Positions 41,718 through 52,821 of a stretch of 64,000 nt of DNA are shown piece by piece. Each line of letters starts with the position of its first letter. The stretch's first letter is position 1. The stretch lies in assembly GCF_026013415.1 (NCBI RefSeq), contig NZ_JAPDOK010000005.1, positions 186,001-250,000 of the forward strand, given 5' to 3'. The notes beneath the pieces are model-generated. The model was given only the letters and a program-made list of their open reading frames with translations, had not been told where the DNA came from and did not search any database. The DNA is from Sphingomonas caeni. GTDB lineage: Bacteria > Pseudomonadota > Alphaproteobacteria > Sphingomonadales > Sphingomonadaceae. A program made the position numbers and the translations under genes.

Positions 41718-42383
41718 ATGCAAATCGCTTCGCTCACCCATCCGTTCGGCTGCGGCCATCCTTCCGAGGGCCTTGTCGCCCATCTCAAGGCCACGCCCGG
41801 CGTCCAGCAGGTGCCGAGCCCCAAGGTGGCGATGTTCGTCGTCAAGAATTTCCTCGATGCCGAGACCTGCACCGAGCTGATTCGGCTCATCGATGCCGAC
41901 CGGCGCCCCTCCACCATCGCCGACCCCAATGGCGACTATGCCTTCCGCACCAGCGAGACCTGCGACCTCAAATCTTCGGACGCGGTGGTGGCGCGGGTCG
42001 AGGCCGCGATCGCCGATCTGCTCGGCATCGATCCCAGGCACGGCGAATCGCTCCAGGGCCAGCGCTACGAGGTCGGGCAGGAGTTCAAGGCGCACACCGA
42101 TTATTTCGAGCCCACCGGCCGCGACTATGCGCGCTACTGCACCGTCTCGGGCCAGCGGACCTGGACGGTGATGGCCTATTTGAACGAAGTCGAGGCGGGC
42201 GGTGCGACGCGTTTCAAGGCGATCGACAAGATCGTCCAGCCCGAGGTCGGCAAGCTGCTCGCCTGGAACAATCTGCGCCCCAACGGCACGGTGAACCCCT
42301 CAACCCTCCACCACGCGATGAAGGTCCGCGCGGGGACGAAATACGTCATCACAAAGTGGTTCAGGGAGCGGCCTTGGGGGTGA
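41718..42383 (+). CDS. Prolyl 4-hydroxylase-like 2-oxoglutarate/Fe(II) oxygenase
   Basis: A 221-residue oxygenase of the P4Hc fold. Iron ligands are His126 and Asp128 (AHTDYF) and a distal histidine at 198 or 199 (TLHHAMKV); Lys208 in GTKYVITKW should bind 2-oxoglutarate. VMAYLNEVEAGGATRF is typical of the bacterial prolyl-hydroxylase group. The substrate is unknown. I prefer the ATG at 41718 to a GTG at 41652 because it begins closer to the conserved fold, but neither has a convincing ribosome site. It is divergent from the GspE-like gene. Confidence 0.88.
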   Translation: MQIASLTHPFGCGHPSEGLVAHLKATPGVQQVPSPKVAMFVVKNFLDAETCTELIRLIDADRRPSTIADPNGDYAFRTSETCDLKSSDAVVARVEAAIADLLGIDPRHGESLQGQRYEVGQEFKAHTDYFEPTGRDYARYCTVSGQRTWTVMAYLNEVEAGGATRFKAIDKIVQPEVGKLLAWNNLRPNGTVNPSTLHHAMKVRAGTKYVITKWFRERPWG

Positions 42384-42418
42384 TCCCGCCGCCTTGAGCC
42401 GAATTCGCATCCATTCAT

Positions 42419-42500
42419 CGTCATCCCGGCGAAAGCCGGGACCCAGAGTCACAAGCGATGCCCTGCTTGGCTCTGGGTCCCGGCTTTCCCCGGGATGACG
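42419..42500. repeat. REP-like dispersed palindrome, copy 3
   Basis: Third copy of the palindrome, 82 bases, with one arm altered (CGGCTTTCCCCGGGATGACG, one mismatch). It lies 36 bases after the stop of the oxygenase gene, in the gap shared with the convergent TonB receptor gene. The rest of this roughly 300-base gap holds the receptor's terminator and nothing else that I recognise. Confidence 0.93.
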
Positions 42501-42622
42501 ATATGACCTGTTTCCGGATCGGCCTCCGTACACGCGCCGGGAAGGATGAGGATCTTCCTCTGCTGTCTGAAAAGAAGAAGACCCTCACCCGACCGGCCCG
42601 CTAGGGCCGGGCGGAAGCCCCA

Positions 42623-42660
42623 AGAAAAAGGCTCCGGGTGCAGGACGACACCCGGAGCCG
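42623..42660 (-). terminator. Rho-independent terminator of the TonB receptor gene
   Basis: Reading the minus strand, an 11-base-pair stem (GGCTCCGGGTG with CACCCGGAGCC) is followed by TTTTTCTT. It begins 21 bases after the receptor stop and fits an intrinsic terminator. Confidence 0.88.
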
Positions 42661-42679
42661 ATTCCCCCTTGAACTCGCC

Positions 42680-45400
42680 TCAGAAGGTCGCGCTGACCCC
42701 CAGGGTGAACATGCGGCCGGTATCGTAGGTGTTCAGGTCGCGGCGGACGCCGTTCGGGAAGAGCTGGAACTCCTCGTAGCGCCGGTTGGTCAGGTTGCGC
42801 GCCTGGAACTTGAACTCGAGATCGACGCCCATCAGCCTCGCGCCCTGGCGCGCGACGATGTCGAAGCGCCAGCCCGGCCGCTCGATGATGTTCGGCTCGG
42901 GCACGCCATTGCCGCTCGGCGGCAGCGGACCGCGATTGCTGACGCGGTCGCTCGCATAGTTCGCCAGGAAGGTGATCTGCGAGAGCGAATCCTTGTCCTC
43001 GATGCCGATCTGGAAGTTGGCGATATGGTCCGACTGGCCGACCAGCGGATCGCCGTCCACGAACAGCTGGTTCGCCTGGACATAGATCGGATTGAGGCCC
43101 TGGAGCGGGCTCGGCACCAGCTGGGTCCCGACGCGCAGCTCCGACTTGGTGTAGGTATAGTTCGCGATCACCAGCAGGCGCCGGCCCGGCGACATGAAGC
43201 TGAGCGGGAAATATTTCACCACCTCGGCCTCGCCGCCGAACAGCACCGCGCTCGGGGCGTAGGAGAAGCCGACCTGCGGGGTGGTCGCGCCGCCCGGGAA
43301 GAAGGCGACGGTCTCGATCGGCCGGTCGATCTTCTTGTAGAAGCCAGCGAGCGTGATCCGCTGGTCGCGCGCGAAGAACCATTCCGCGCGGACCTCGCCA
43401 TTGAGCAGGGTCGAGTCGTTGAGCAGCGGGTTGCCGAAGAACTGCCGGTTGCTCTCGAAATCCTGGTAGAGCTGCGGCGCGAGTTCGCGGAACTGCGGGC
43501 GGGCGACCGTCTTCGATCCGTGGAAACGGATCTGCATGTTGGTCGCGAAGTTCCAGGTGATCGTCGCCGCGGGGAGCCAATAATCGTTGTTGAGCGCGGT
43601 GCCGACCGTGTTGGTGGTGGTCACGCGCTCCTCGGCCTTTTCGTAGCGGACGCCGATATTGGCGCGGACGCCGTCAAAGGGCTCGATATCGGCCTGGAGA
43701 TAGCCGGCATGGATCGTCAGCTCGGCGCGATATTCGGCGGCGCCCGAGTTGGCCGAGGTGTTGCGCAGCTCGATACAGTCGGTGCTGTTCGCCGGGAAGC
43801 CCGGGATCCAGCGGCGGCAGCCGTTGAGGATCGTATCGTCCGACAGCAGGTAATCGGGGCGGAGCTGCGCGAGGATATCGGGCAGCGAGGCGCCGTTGGG
43901 GCCGAAGAACTGGAACGAGTAGCGGCTCGAGTCGCGATCGGTGTCGCTATAGGCGTAGCCCGCCGAGATCGTCATCGGGATCGCCCCGTCGAAGCGATAG
44001 GCAAGGTCCGCCTGGCCCGACCAGAGCGTCTCCTTGAGATCGCTGAACGCGATCGTCGCGGGGGTCAGCGTGCCGAGGCTGTTGACATAATCGTTGATCG
44101 GCACGTTCCCGCGCATGCCCACATATTGGTAGCGGAAATAGCGCTCGTACGGCGATTTGCGCGTCGTTTCGGCATAGGCGCCGCGCACGTCCACGCTGAA
44201 ATCGCCGAACTTGAATTCGCCCGTCAGCTGCGAGTTGATCAGCTGCCGCTCGAACCAGTTGGTGTTCTGGTCGAGGAACGACTGGTGGCCGTTGATGACG
44301 TCGAAATTATTGCCCTGGCCGCCCGTGCCGATGCTCGCCTGCTTGAGCGTGTCGTGGATATAGAGGTTGGTGAAGCGGATCTTGTGCTCGCCGAATTCCG
44401 CGCCGAGGCCGACCAGGCCGTTGACGATCACGCGGTTGTCGGTGGTGACGGTGCGGAAATCCTTGGCGAGGCCGCCGTCATTGTCGATCGCGAACTGCTG
44501 GATCGCGTCGCGCGTGCGCCACGAATTGCTGAACCCGCCCGCGGCGATCGCGCCGAGGCGCACCCCGCCGATATCGACCGAGCCGCCCGCGCTGGCTTCC
44601 CAGTTGAGGTTGGGCGGGATGTGGTAGTTCTGCATGACCAAAGTCGTCTGCGCGTTGGTCAGCCCGGTGATGACGTTCGAGGGCAGGGTCGCGGTGCGGT
44701 TGTGGCCCGCGTCCTTGATGAACTGCGGAACGTCGCGCTCGCCGCTGTCATAGCCGAAGAAATCGGCGCGGCCGCCGTCATAGACAAAGCCCGAATTGCT
44801 CGTGGTGAAGGTGTCCGCCCCCACCGAGGCGCCGATCTGGAGGAAGGTCTCGGTCGGCACCGCGCGCGTGGTCAGGTTGATCACGCCGCCGCCGAATTCG
44901 GCCGGATAGTTCACCGAATAGCTCTTCTGGACGAGCGACGATGCGATGACGTTGGTCGGAAAGATGTCGAGCGGGACGACGCGGCGCAGCGGCTCGGGGC
45001 TCGGCAGCGGCGAACCGTTGAGCAGCGACGAGGAATAGCGGTCGCCCAGGCCGCGCACATAGACGAAGCCGTCGCCCACCACCGAAAGGCCGGTGACGCG
45101 CGACAGCGCGCCGGCGATATCGCCCTCGCCCGTGCGCTTGATATCGGCGGTCGACAGGACCGAGACGACCTGCGGGGTCGCCTTGACGACGTTGGGGATG
45201 TTGCGCCCCTGAACGACGATTTCCTGATTGTCCTCGGGCTCCACGCCGGGCGCCGAGATTTCGACCGGCTCTTCCTGGGCCTGATTGTCCTGCGGCTGGT
45301 CCTGGGTGGTCGGCGCCGGCACTTCCTGCGCGTAGGCGGCAGGCGCGATGAACGCGGTGGTAGCGAGAAGGAGCGTGCCGAATGCGAGCTGCTTTTTCAT
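42680..45400 (-). CDS. TonB-dependent receptor paired with a surface lipoprotein
   Basis: A 906-residue outer-membrane receptor. Signal peptide to AYAQ (about residue 25), then a glutamine/glutamate/proline-rich spacer (TTQDQPQDNQAQEEPVE), the TonB-box-like QEIVVQGRN, a plug (VVSVLSTADIKRTGEGDIAGALSRVTGLSV, FVYVRGLGDRYSS) and a large barrel ending in a C-terminal phenylalanine (LGVSATF). The RGLGDRYSS form is common in receptors of the Caulobacter/sphingomonad group thought to import glycans or peptides. The lipoprotein gene at 45489-47171 lies 88 bases upstream on the same strand, and a terminator follows, so the two form a likely unit. Confidence 0.93.
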   Translation of the reverse strand: MKKQLAFGTLLLATTAFIAPAAYAQEVPAPTTQDQPQDNQAQEEPVEISAPGVEPEDNQEIVVQGRNIPNVVKATPQVVSVLSTADIKRTGEGDIAGALSRVTGLSVVGDGFVYVRGLGDRYSSSLLNGSPLPSPEPLRRVVPLDIFPTNVIASSLVQKSYSVNYPAEFGGGVINLTTRAVPTETFLQIGASVGADTFTTSNSGFVYDGGRADFFGYDSGERDVPQFIKDAGHNRTATLPSNVITGLTNAQTTLVMQNYHIPPNLNWEASAGGSVDIGGVRLGAIAAGGFSNSWRTRDAIQQFAIDNDGGLAKDFRTVTTDNRVIVNGLVGLGAEFGEHKIRFTNLYIHDTLKQASIGTGGQGNNFDVINGHQSFLDQNTNWFERQLINSQLTGEFKFGDFSVDVRGAYAETTRKSPYERYFRYQYVGMRGNVPINDYVNSLGTLTPATIAFSDLKETLWSGQADLAYRFDGAIPMTISAGYAYSDTDRDSSRYSFQFFGPNGASLPDILAQLRPDYLLSDDTILNGCRRWIPGFPANSTDCIELRNTSANSGAAEYRAELTIHAGYLQADIEPFDGVRANIGVRYEKAEERVTTTNTVGTALNNDYWLPAATITWNFATNMQIRFHGSKTVARPQFRELAPQLYQDFESNRQFFGNPLLNDSTLLNGEVRAEWFFARDQRITLAGFYKKIDRPIETVAFFPGGATTPQVGFSYAPSAVLFGGEAEVVKYFPLSFMSPGRRLLVIANYTYTKSELRVGTQLVPSPLQGLNPIYVQANQLFVDGDPLVGQSDHIANFQIGIEDKDSLSQITFLANYASDRVSNRGPLPPSGNGVPEPNIIERPGWRFDIVARQGARLMGVDLEFKFQARNLTNRRYEEFQLFPNGVRRDLNTYDTGRMFTLGVSATF

Positions 45401-45488
45401 GGGGCTTTCCGGTCGGAGGGCAGAGAGTCGGCCAGAGGGCTCAAGCTTGGCGGGGCAGCGGCTCGCGCCGCCCCGCCCATCTCGTCGA

Positions 45489-47171
45489 TCAGTTCGGCAA
45501 TCCGGTGCAGCTCATGCCGCCTGTGGTGAAGGTCCCGCGGTTGGAGTTGCAGGTCCAGCTCTTGTACCAGCTGTTGTTCGCGTCACCCGCTGTCGGCGAG
45601 ATCGCGCCGAGATAGTTGGTGATGACGAAGAACGAGGCGAGGCCGGTGGTCGGCGCCGGGTTGAACTGGACCGGGCTGATCGCCGTGACCGCCGCGGCGC
45701 CGGTGCCGGGGAGGAAGGCCGGGGTCAGCGCATTCGCGGTGGTGCCGTTGATCTCAACGTTGCGGCCGGGAACCTCGGTCACCGCCTGCTGCTCGGCCGT
45801 GGTCACGCTGATGCCGTTGACGGTGCTTGCGGCGTACTTGTTCGCGCCGCACGCGAAGTAGATCGAATGGAAAAGCGGCGGGCCGTAATCCTGCAGCGGG
45901 CCGGTGGAGCCGTTCGAGGCCGGGGTGGTGGTCGAGGGCGTCGAGTCCGACGGACGCGTGGTGGTGTGCTGACCGCCGACATCGGCGCCCGCGACGATGT
46001 TGAGGCAGGCGTTCGGCGTGGTCACGATGCCGTCGACCAGGCGCGTATCGGCGCCGCCGCGGATGCGGATGGCGGCGTTGGTCGCGGTGCTGGTCTGCAC
46101 CAGCGTGAAGTTGGCGATCTGGCCCCAGGTACGCGGCAGCGCGTCCTCGCCATTGTTCGAGTCGACCTCGAGCATATAGTTGTCGACCTGGGTGTTGGTC
46201 GGCTTCTGGATGCCCAGCAGGAACTGGACCTGGCCGCGCCAGCCCACATCATAATCCAGCGAGTCGTCGTCGGCGCCGGTCATCACCAGATATTTCAGGT
46301 TGGTGCGGCCGCCAAAGATCTCGATGCCGTCGTCCGAGCTGTTGTGGATCTGGACGTGATCGATCTGGGTGCCATAGCCGGTGCCGCCCAGCGTCAGGCC
46401 CTGCAGCTCGACGCCCTCGGCCAGGATCGTGCCCGAATACCGGATCTGGACGTAGCGGAAGGTGCCCGAATTGTCGGCCGGGGCGTTGCCGCCGTACAGC
46501 GCGGTGCCGGTGCCCTCGACGACGTTTTCGCACGCCGCGTTGCTGCCCGCCGCGTCCTGGACGACGCCGACCAGGTTGCAGTTCGAGACCGGGGCGCGGC
46601 CGGCGAGGATGACGCCGCCCCACTGGCCCTGCGACTCGTCGGTCACGGTGCCCGCGACATTCTCGCGCGAAGTGAAGATGATCGGCTGGGTCTCGGTGCC
46701 TTCCGCCAGGATGCGCGAGCCGCGGTTGACGATCATATAGTCGTTATCGGCGTCGAGCGAGTTGGCGTAGAAAACCACGCCCGGGGCGACGCTGAGGATC
46801 GCGCTCGAACCGCCCGGGGCGGTGCCGGCGCCGCCGACATCGATGCCGACATCGACGCGGCCGTTGATCTCATAGGCAACGCCGGCGATCTTCGCGAGCG
46901 TGGTGGTACCGGTGATCAGCGACGGCAGGCGGCAGCCGCGGAAGCTGCCGATCACGCCGCGATCAATCGTGCCGGCGGGGCACGAGGCGGCCGGGGTTCC
47001 CGGAGTGGGGGTCGGCGTCGGAGTCGGGGTCGGCGCGGGGGGCGCCGGAGCCGGAACGACGATCACGCCTTCGCCGGGCGAGGCGATGCTGAGCGCGCCG
47101 TCGCAGCCGCCAAGCGCGACCGTCGCAGCGCCGGACATGAGAATGAGGGTGAGGCGTTTGAAGCTGGCCAT
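45489..47171 (-). CDS. Stalked surface lipoprotein, probable beta-helix
   Basis: A 560-residue lipoprotein: lipobox LGGC at about 19-22, a rigid linker of TP repeats (APAPPAPTPTPTPTPTPG, about 42-59), then a roughly 500-residue domain rich in glycine, asparagine and valine with repeating strands such as IIFTSRENV, FRYVQIRYSG and IDHVQIHNSSDDGIEIFGG. This looks like a right-handed parallel beta-helix, a fold common in polysaccharide-binding or degrading proteins. The ribosome site GGAGACTTT is good. It is co-oriented with the TonB receptor just downstream; it probably captures or processes the receptor's ligand. That role is inference; no catalytic residues can be named. Confidence 0.75.
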   Translation of the reverse strand: MASFKRLTLILMSGAATVALGGCDGALSIASPGEGVIVVPAPAPPAPTPTPTPTPTPGTPAASCPAGTIDRGVIGSFRGCRLPSLITGTTTLAKIAGVAYEINGRVDVGIDVGGAGTAPGGSSAILSVAPGVVFYANSLDADNDYMIVNRGSRILAEGTETQPIIFTSRENVAGTVTDESQGQWGGVILAGRAPVSNCNLVGVVQDAAGSNAACENVVEGTGTALYGGNAPADNSGTFRYVQIRYSGTILAEGVELQGLTLGGTGYGTQIDHVQIHNSSDDGIEIFGGRTNLKYLVMTGADDDSLDYDVGWRGQVQFLLGIQKPTNTQVDNYMLEVDSNNGEDALPRTWGQIANFTLVQTSTATNAAIRIRGGADTRLVDGIVTTPNACLNIVAGADVGGQHTTTRPSDSTPSTTTPASNGSTGPLQDYGPPLFHSIYFACGANKYAASTVNGISVTTAEQQAVTEVPGRNVEINGTTANALTPAFLPGTGAAAVTAISPVQFNPAPTTGLASFFVITNYLGAISPTAGDANNSWYKSWTCNSNRGTFTTGGMSCTGLPN

Positions 47172-47390
47172 AAAGTCTCCGTTCCGGGCGGGGCTGCCGG
47201 ATTGCTGGTGGGCGTGCGGAAGGAGCGACTCGGTTCCCCCTGTCGTCCTCGGAAGACGTCGCTAGGGGCGGCGCGTGACAGCGCTGGTCAGATTCGGAGA
47301 CGGTTGCGCGACTCTAAAATGACAATTCGGGGACGATGCGGAAGTGCAACGGTTCCGGTCGCGGGGGGAAACGATAGGCGGCGCGGCAAC

Positions 47391-47423
47391 GAAAAAGCCC
47401 GCCAGTCTCTCGACCAGCGGGCT
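47391..47423 (-). terminator. Rho-independent terminator after tRNA-Val
   Basis: On the minus strand AGCCCGC and GCGGGCT form a 7-base-pair stem around a 14-base loop, followed by TTTTTC. It lies 7 bases beyond the tRNA's CCA end. Confidence 0.85.
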
Positions 47424-47429
47424 ATGCCA

Positions 47430-47504
47430 TGGTGGGCGCGACAGGGATTGAACCTGTGACCCCACCCGTGTGAAGGGTGTGCTCTACCGCTGAGCTACGC
47501 GCCC
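47430..47504 (-). tRNA. tRNA-Val (anticodon CAC)
   Basis: A 75-base cloverleaf including CCA: acceptor GGGCGCG/CGCGCCC, D-arm AGCTCAGCGGTAGAGC, anticodon loop TTCACAC (anticodon CAC), T-arm ACAGGTTCAATCCCTGT. A terminator follows. A dispersed repeat lies about 130 bases upstream. Confidence 0.96.
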
Positions 47505-47631
47505 GGATCCGACTGGCGGAAAAACCGGAAGCGGGCCTTTAGGCGGAGGAAACCGCGCTGTCCAGACCGGTTGGGGTCTGTACGCCGTTCGCTTTGGCTT
47601 CGACGCATCGGCTTGGCTTCAGCGCATCGGG

Positions 47632-47815
47632 GGCCAAGGCCTTGCAATGTAGGATTTCGCCTGCTTGGCTCGCGCAGCCGGTCGCTCCGGCCGCTCTTTG
47701 ACCCCATCGATCCGCGCAACACGAACGGCACGTTTCCCCCGGAGACTGCGCGGGGGAAAACATGCGCGATAGTGTGAAGCTAGTGTCAACTTTCACATGC
47801 CGGGACGGCCCAGCC
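47632..47815 (-). repeat. Two-block dispersed repeat, copy 2 (inverted)
   Basis: The inverse of blocks B and A at 24820-25076: 47632-47710 contains block B (TTGCAATGTAGGATTTCGCC) and 47762-47815 block A (ATGCGCGATAGTGTGAAGCT). It fills most of the 329-base gap between tRNA-Val and the next gene. No reading frame of its own is convincing. Confidence 0.8.
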
Positions 47816-47833
47816 CTGTGCGCCAATTCAGTC

Positions 47834-48991
47834 CTAATCCTGATCGACCGAGCTTCCGCGCCTTGGCGTCGGCATGAAGCGCAGGCACAGCCCCGCCCCG
47901 CCGTTGAACGACACCGCATAGCCCCAATGCCCGTCATAGCCGAGGCCGTACATCGGATAGCTCCCCGAATTGGCCGAGATGTCGATGGGGTTCACCACCC
48001 CCGGATTCTGCGTGTCGAGCTGGAGGATCTGCGCCGCGGTCTGCGAGGCGACATAGCCGTAGCGCCAGCCGTCATAGAAGGTCGTCCCGCTGACCGAGGA
48101 GCGCGACGGATAGGCCTGGCTGGTCGGCCCCTGGTTGATCGTCACCGCGGCCGGATTGGCCTTGGGGATCTTCATCACCCCCAGGAACTTGCCCGTCTGC
48201 GGCCCGCTGAGGACCGGCATCGGGAAGGTCCAGAGATTCTGGCCGTCGTCCATCGCGGTATAGATGGCCGGCATCGATCCGCCGAGGAAGTTGAGGTTGG
48301 TCAGCCGCTGGAATTTCGCCGCCTTGGCGTTGAAGTTCGCGGTCGGGACGGTGACCAGCCACAAATCCATCGTCCGGTCGTTATTGCCGGTGCCGGCATA
48401 GGTGAGGACCGTCGCGATCATATAGGCGTTGGTCTGATCCACCGCGACCAGATAGCCGAGCAGCACCGGATAGCCGGCGATCTCGGGGATCGCGACCATC
48501 GAGACGCTGGCGGAATTGAAATTCGCGCCGAGCCCGAAGCGCGTGACCGCGACCATCTTGTTGACGGTCAGATTGAGATAGCCGTTGACGCCGTCGGTCA
48601 GACCGTTCGAACCCGACAGTTTCGGGCCGGACTTCAGCACCGCAAGCGTCTGGCACCCGGCGGGCGTGAAATTGCTCAGATCGACGCGGACGACATTGTC
48701 CTGATACAGCGGGCCCGTATTGCTCAGATGCGGCAGCACATAGAGATAGCCGCCCGCGACGAAGCTCCCGAGCATCCCCGTCAGGCTCGGATCGACCAGG
48801 GTGAGATCGAGCGTATCGACGATCTTGAAGGTGCGCGTGTCAATCTTCGCGATCATATAGCTGTTGTGCGGGGTTACGTAGAGATAGGGCGGGTCGCACG
48901 CCGCGCCCTCGGTGACGGCCAGCTGGGGGCTGGTCGTCAGCATGTTGAGGCTGCTGATCCGGTATGCGTTCGCCGCGAAATCGGTCGCCAT
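47834..48991 (-). CDS. Hypothetical beta-propeller-like protein, 385 residues
   Basis: I do not recognise the family. The sequence shows repeating beta-rich units of about 45-60 residues with aromatic and YLYV/YVTP-type strands (PPYLYVTPHNSYMIAKIDT, GGYLYVLPHLSN, DGWRYGYVAS, DGHWGYAVSFNGG), suggesting a propeller. There is no signal peptide, which is odd for such a protein; a cytoplasmic or non-classically exported product are both possible. CAGGAGCGGTGC precedes the ATG. No co-directional partner is close; hup lies upstream on the same strand, 187 bases away. Confidence 0.65.
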   Translation of the reverse strand: MATDFAANAYRISSLNMLTTSPQLAVTEGAACDPPYLYVTPHNSYMIAKIDTRTFKIVDTLDLTLVDPSLTGMLGSFVAGGYLYVLPHLSNTGPLYQDNVVRVDLSNFTPAGCQTLAVLKSGPKLSGSNGLTDGVNGYLNLTVNKMVAVTRFGLGANFNSASVSMVAIPEIAGYPVLLGYLVAVDQTNAYMIATVLTYAGTGNNDRTMDLWLVTVPTANFNAKAAKFQRLTNLNFLGGSMPAIYTAMDDGQNLWTFPMPVLSGPQTGKFLGVMKIPKANPAAVTINQGPTSQAYPSRSSVSGTTFYDGWRYGYVASQTAAQILQLDTQNPGVVNPIDISANSGSYPMYGLGYDGHWGYAVSFNGGAGLCLRFMPTPRRGSSVDQD

Positions 48992-49178
48992 GCACCGCTC
49001 CTGTTGGGCGGCTCCCTGCGGGATTCGGGCGCCACCGGGATTCGATAGACGCTGCTACTCGGCCCGATCCGGACCTGGGAAAGCAATACCGAAGACAGTG
49101 ATGGCGTGCGCCGCAAGCTTGCGCGCCCGCGCCCCGCCAGGGGGGAAGCGGCGGGACCCTTGCGGCCCCGCCGTCAGG

Positions 49179-49451
49179 TCAGTTGACCGCGTCCTTCAGG
49201 CCCTTGCCCGCCTTGAACTTGGGCTGCGACGAGGCCTTGATCGTCATCGGCGCGCCGGTGCGCGGATTGCGGCCCGTCGACGCCTTGCGCTTGCTCACCG
49301 AGAAGGTGCCGAAACCGACCAGGCGAACCTCGTCGCCCTTTTTGAGCGCCGTGGAGATCGCATCGAACACGGCCTCGACCGCCTTGCTCGCATCGCCCTT
49401 GCCCAGGCCCGACGTATCGGCGACCGTTGCGATCAGCTCCTGCTTGTTCAT
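49179..49451 (-). CDS. hup: HU family DNA-binding protein
   Basis: A 90-residue nucleoid protein: MNKQELIATVADTSGLGKGDASKAVEAVFD, an all-helical dimer part, then the beta-arm with VGFGTFSVSKRKA and the intercalating proline region in GRNPRTG. HU bends and compacts DNA. It is placed just downstream of lon, as in many proteobacteria where this copy is called hupB. The ribosome site AAGGGGG precedes the ATG. Confidence 0.96.
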   Translation of the reverse strand: MNKQELIATVADTSGLGKGDASKAVEAVFDAISTALKKGDEVRLVGFGTFSVSKRKASTGRNPRTGAPMTIKASSQPKFKAGKGLKDAVN

Positions 49452-49547
49452 CGTGCTGGTTACCCCCTTGTTGTGCCGTTTGTTTTTTTGAGTCGCGGCG
49501 TTGCCGTGACGGGGCAGTCAGCACGCCCCGCACACCGGTGTCAAAGG

Positions 49548-49582
49548 ATTTCCGCCATTTTCTGGGCAAAAATGACGGAAAT
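49548..49582. terminator. Hairpin between lon and hup
   Basis: ATTTCCGCCATTTT and AAAATGACGGAAAT form a 14-base-pair stem with one mismatch and a 7-base loop. It lies 57 bases beyond the lon stop on the minus strand and before hup; it probably ends lon transcription. Confidence 0.6.
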
Positions 49583-49638
49583 GCGGCGCTAATATTATCG
49601 TGGCGCGGCACCGGCCCTGTTGGCGTGAGCGGATCAAA

Positions 49639-52096
<2,458 letters not shown>

Positions 52097-52098
<2 letters not shown>

Positions 52099-52816
52099 GG
52101 GTACTCCGGAACAGCCCGAACCGGGCCGTATAACATCATTAGGGTGTCTATATGGTGAGTGTGCCAGCGGCATCAATCACGAGCTAGCCGTAATCGGCAG
52201 AAGGGCGCTTATCGGCGGCGCGCTGGCGCTGCCGGTGGCGGCCTGGGCGGGACAGGCCAGGCGGGTCGCGGCGCTCAACTGGGAGGGTGTGGCCGAGTTT
52301 GTCTCCCGCGCGCAGGAGCTGAGCATCCATGTGAAGACCCGGGTCGAACCCTTCGTCCCCCGCGCCCGCTCCGAAACCTGGCTGATCGGCCGCGATCCGC
52401 GCGACGTCCGCACCTTGATCGTCGAGGGCGACAAGGGCTGGATGGAGCGCGGCGGCGCGCGCACCCCGCTCCCCGCCGCGCAGGGGCACCATGAGAACCA
52501 GCAGTACGCGATCTACGGCTTTCTCGTCATGGCCGCGCAGCGCAAGGATAGTGGCAAGGGCCTGCGCCTGAACCGCGCGGATTGCTGGCCGTTCGAATAT
52601 GATGCCGCCGATGGCCGCGTCACCGCCGCGACCTACACCGTCGATGCGCCCGACGGGAATGGCTCGATCGCTGAGACGATCCGCTGCAGCGACTGGCGCG
52701 ACGTGAGCGGGCTTTCGTGGCCGCACAAGCTCGTCATCGAGCAGCGTCCGAGTACGGGAGCAGGCAACTCGATCTTCTCGCTCACCCTCGATACGATGAC
52801 CGCAGAATTCGCCTGA
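52097..52816 (+). CDS. Exported protein with Tat-like leader, start uncertain
   Basis: An uncharacterised protein of up to 239 residues. A twin-arginine leader (VIGRRALIGGALALPVAAWA) is followed by a mostly beta domain (ARSETWLIGRDPRDVRTLIVEGDKGW). The only in-frame start codon before the leader is an ATG at 52097, which lies on top of the lon start and would add 30 unlikely residues and run through the lon promoter. A better-placed ATG at 52152 reads MVSVPAASITS and then stops in another frame; a one-base shift near 52185 would join it to the leader. Either the gene has an unusual start or a frameshift is present. It is 5 bases upstream of the aminopeptidase gene. Confidence 0.65.
52147..52176 (-). 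promoter_or_regulatory. Candidate lon promoter
   Basis: On the minus strand, TTGATG (52176-52171) and TATAGA (52152-52147) are spaced by 18 bases and lie about 49 bases above the lon ATG. The pair fits a vegetative promoter. A heat-shock form of promoter was looked for but no convincing CTTG box was seen. Confidence 0.5.
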
Positions 52817-52821
52817 CACCC

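Noticed and set aside
42638..45529. A 963-codon open frame opposite the second TonB receptor
   Set aside because: Antisense shadow. The composition is that of reverse-read TonB receptor codons, while the receptor on the other strand has a signal peptide, plug motifs and terminal phenylalanine.
49150..49178. GC-rich hairpin after hup as an intrinsic terminator
   Set aside because: The stem is interrupted and no T-run follows on the minus strand.
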